Source of the DNA: Cupriavidus taiwanensis LMG 19424 | GTDB lineage: Bacteria; Pseudomonadota; Gammaproteobacteria; Burkholderiales; Burkholderiaceae | Assembly (NCBI RefSeq): GCF_000069785.1 | Contig: NC_010528.1 | Coordinates: 186,001-250,000 of the forward strand | Length of the DNA stretch: 64,000 bases | Direction of reading: 5' to 3' | Part shown: one piece after another, positions 62,698-64,000 of the stretch | How positions within the stretch are numbered: the stretch's first letter is position 1 | Layout of the letters: every line of letters starts with the position of its first letter | Made by a program: the position numbers and the translations under genes | The notes under the pieces: model-generated | Seen by the model: only the letters and a program-made list of their open reading frames with translations | Databases searched by the model: none | What the model was told of the DNA's origin: nothing

Positions 62698-64000
62698 TCA
62701 GCGCCACATATTCCGCATCCGACCCGCCAGGTCCACCGGCGCCAGCGCGGGTTTGACCGCGCCTTCCCCCGGCATCGGCGGCGGCGGCCACGAGCGACTG
62801 TAGAAGTTAGGCATCACCTTGTTCGGCAAGAACCGCGTGCGCGACGCATACACATGCCGGTCGCCGAAGCCCACCTGCTGGTGCACGTAGAACCGCTGCG
62901 GCACGATGACATCGAGGTGGTCCTTCGCCCGCGTCATCGCCACATACAGCAGCCGCCGCTCTTCCTCGATCTCTTCGGTGGTGCCGGTGGCCAGGTCGCT
63001 CGGCATGCAGCCGTCGACGGCATTGAGCACATATACCGCCTTCCACTCCTGCCCCTTGGCCGAATGGATGGTCGACAGGATCAGGTAATCCTCGTCGCGC
63101 GAGGGCACGCCGGATTCGTCGCTGGACGCGCTGGGCGGGTCCAGCGTCAGCTCGGTCAGGAAGCGCTCGCGCGCGCCGTAGGTGGCGGCGATGCGCTCCA
63201 GTTGCTGCAGGTCGGCCTGGCGCGCGGGGGCATCGTCGTGCAGGCGTTCGAGGTGCGGCGTGTACCAGGCCAGCACCTGCTCGAATTCCGACGGCCACGG
63301 CGACGTCGGCGCCATCAGCGCGCGCGCCAGCGTCAGCAGGTCGGCCCACGCGGGCGCGGCGGCCGGCGGCGGCTCGAATTCCTGCAGCGAGAACAGCGGC
63401 TCGGTCGCAAGCGCCATGGCATCGAGCACGCGTGCCGCGGTCTTCGGGCCGATGCCCGGCAGCAGCTGCAGCGTGCGGAACCCGGCCATGCGGTCGCGCG
63501 GGTTTTCCAGCCAGCGCACCACCGCCAGCACATCCTTGACGTGGGTCGATTCCAGGAACTTGAGCCCGCCGAATTTCACGAACGGGATATTGCGCCGCGC
63601 CAGCTCGATCTCCAGCTGCGCGCTGTGGTCGGCGGCGCGGAACAGCACCGCCTGCGCCATCAGCGCCAGGCCGGCCTCGCGCCGTGCCAGCACCTGCTCG
63701 ACCACGAAGCGTGCCTGGTCGGCCTCGTCGTTGACCACGATCACGCCGGGCTTCTCGGCCGACTGGCGCTCGGACCACAGGTCTTTGGTATAGCGCTCGG
63801 CCGCGAGCCCGATCACCGCATTGGCGGCCTGCAGGATCGGCTGGGTCGAGCGGTAGTTCTGCGACAGCGTGACCTGCTGCGCCGCCGGCGTGAACTGCGC
63901 GGGGAAATCGAGGATATTGCGCACGGTGGCGCCGCGGAAGGCGTAGATCGACTGCGCGTCGTCGCCGACCACGGTCAGGCCGCGGCCATCGGGCCGCAGA
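62698..64000 (-). CDS. UvrD/Rep-type ATP-dependent DNA helicase, N-terminal part outside window
   Basis: Superfamily 1A helicase, transcribed leftwards; the frame stays open to the window end, so only the C-terminal part (about 434 residues) is seen. Motifs in order: III in VVGDDAQSIYAFRGA, IV in QNYRSTQPIL, V in LSTIHSAKGQEWKAVYV, and VI in YVAMTRAKDHLDVIVP. The C-terminus DLAGRMRNMWR is short. Walker A and motif II fall beyond position 64000. The first visible ATG (63972) is internal, not the start. It converges on the RlmI-type gene with a 15-base gap. Confidence 0.93.
   Translation of the reverse strand, partial: LRPDGRGLTVVGDDAQSIYAFRGATVRNILDFPAQFTPAAQQVTLSQNYRSTQPILQAANAVIGLAAERYTKDLWSERQSAEKPGVIVVNDEADQARFVVEQVLARREAGLALMAQAVLFRAADHSAQLEIELARRNIPFVKFGGLKFLESTHVKDVLAVVRWLENPRDRMAGFRTLQLLPGIGPKTAARVLDAMALATEPLFSLQEFEPPPAAAPAWADLLTLARALMAPTSPWPSEFEQVLAWYTPHLERLHDDAPARQADLQQLERIAATYGARERFLTELTLDPPSASSDESGVPSRDEDYLILSTIHSAKGQEWKAVYVLNAVDGCMPSDLATGTTEEIEEERRLLYVAMTRAKDHLDVIVPQRFYVHQQVGFGDRHVYASRTRFLPNKVMPNFYSRSWPPPPMPGEGAVKPALAPVDLAGRMRNMWR

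Overview
The window is a GC-rich (roughly two-thirds G+C), densely coded piece of a betaproteobacterial main chromosome, most likely a Cupriavidus species. Pointers to that genus are a fused isobutyryl-CoA mutase (IcmF), a DmeF-type Co/Ni efflux protein with a His-rich loop, an orphan Bug/TctC binding protein, and the order IcmF - HIT protein - 3-hydroxybutyryl-CoA dehydrogenase. The naming is inference from gene content; no 16S rRNA gene is present. There is no CRISPR array, intact insertion sequence, prophage or plasmid origin.

Layout. 1-2880: methyl cycle (ahcY, 5' end cut off; a small holin-like membrane protein; metF; a TfoX-N protein). 3087-9841: a Mut7-C RNase-like protein, 5-formyl-THF cyclo-ligase, lytic transglycosylase, an NDUFA9-like protein, a GST and the CCA enzyme. 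9888-13691: DUF2905, MidA-type methyltransferase, pteridine-reductase-like SDR, folB, ttcA. 13761-18184: a lipoprotein, glmU and glmS. 18237-23038: LysR/Bug pair, bacterioferritin, tRNA-Cys, GNAT, dmeF. 23470-31585: a beta-alanine/omega-amino-acid catabolic block (aminotransferase, mmsA, VOC protein, amino-acid permease) bracketed by two MocR-type regulators. 32400-37171: icmF, HIT protein and hbd. 37172-39000: a remnant of a RhuM-like gene, a His-rich secreted protein, DUF3293 and a Crp/Fnr regulator. 39281-48036: a branched-chain-amino-acid-type ABC transporter operon framed by two different acyl-CoA ligases. 48257-53136: DUF454, nitronate monooxygenase, creC, creB and a geranylgeranyl-reductase-family flavoprotein. 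53387-58123: dctD, dctB and dctA. 58514-64000: thioredoxin-like ferredoxin, alpha/beta hydrolase, PBP5/6, DUF493, RlmI-type methyltransferase and a UvrD-type helicase cut by the window end.

How the parts work together. Most of the window is housekeeping (one-carbon metabolism, cell-wall precursors, tRNA maturation) interleaved with acyl-CoA and organic-acid catabolism: dicarboxylate uptake, beta-alanine to acetyl-CoA, branched acyl-CoA rearrangement, and uptake coupled to CoA activation of an unknown acid. Several regulatory sites can be read directly: a sigma-54 promoter at dctA, a 19-bp-spaced MerR-type promoter at icmF, direct repeats at the MocR/aminotransferase divergon, an AcrR-like operator in front of a tiny membrane-protein ORF, and an inverted repeat between the Crp/Fnr gene and the ABC operon. 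A palindromic element (core arm CCCCTCTCCCGC) recurs eight times between genes, three times as inverted pairs.

Most unusual points: the ABC/double-ligase cluster, the orphan AcrR-like operator with a 29-residue ORF, a bacterioferritin with Thr in place of ferroxidase ligand Glu127, and a tRNA-Cys with an irregular T arm.
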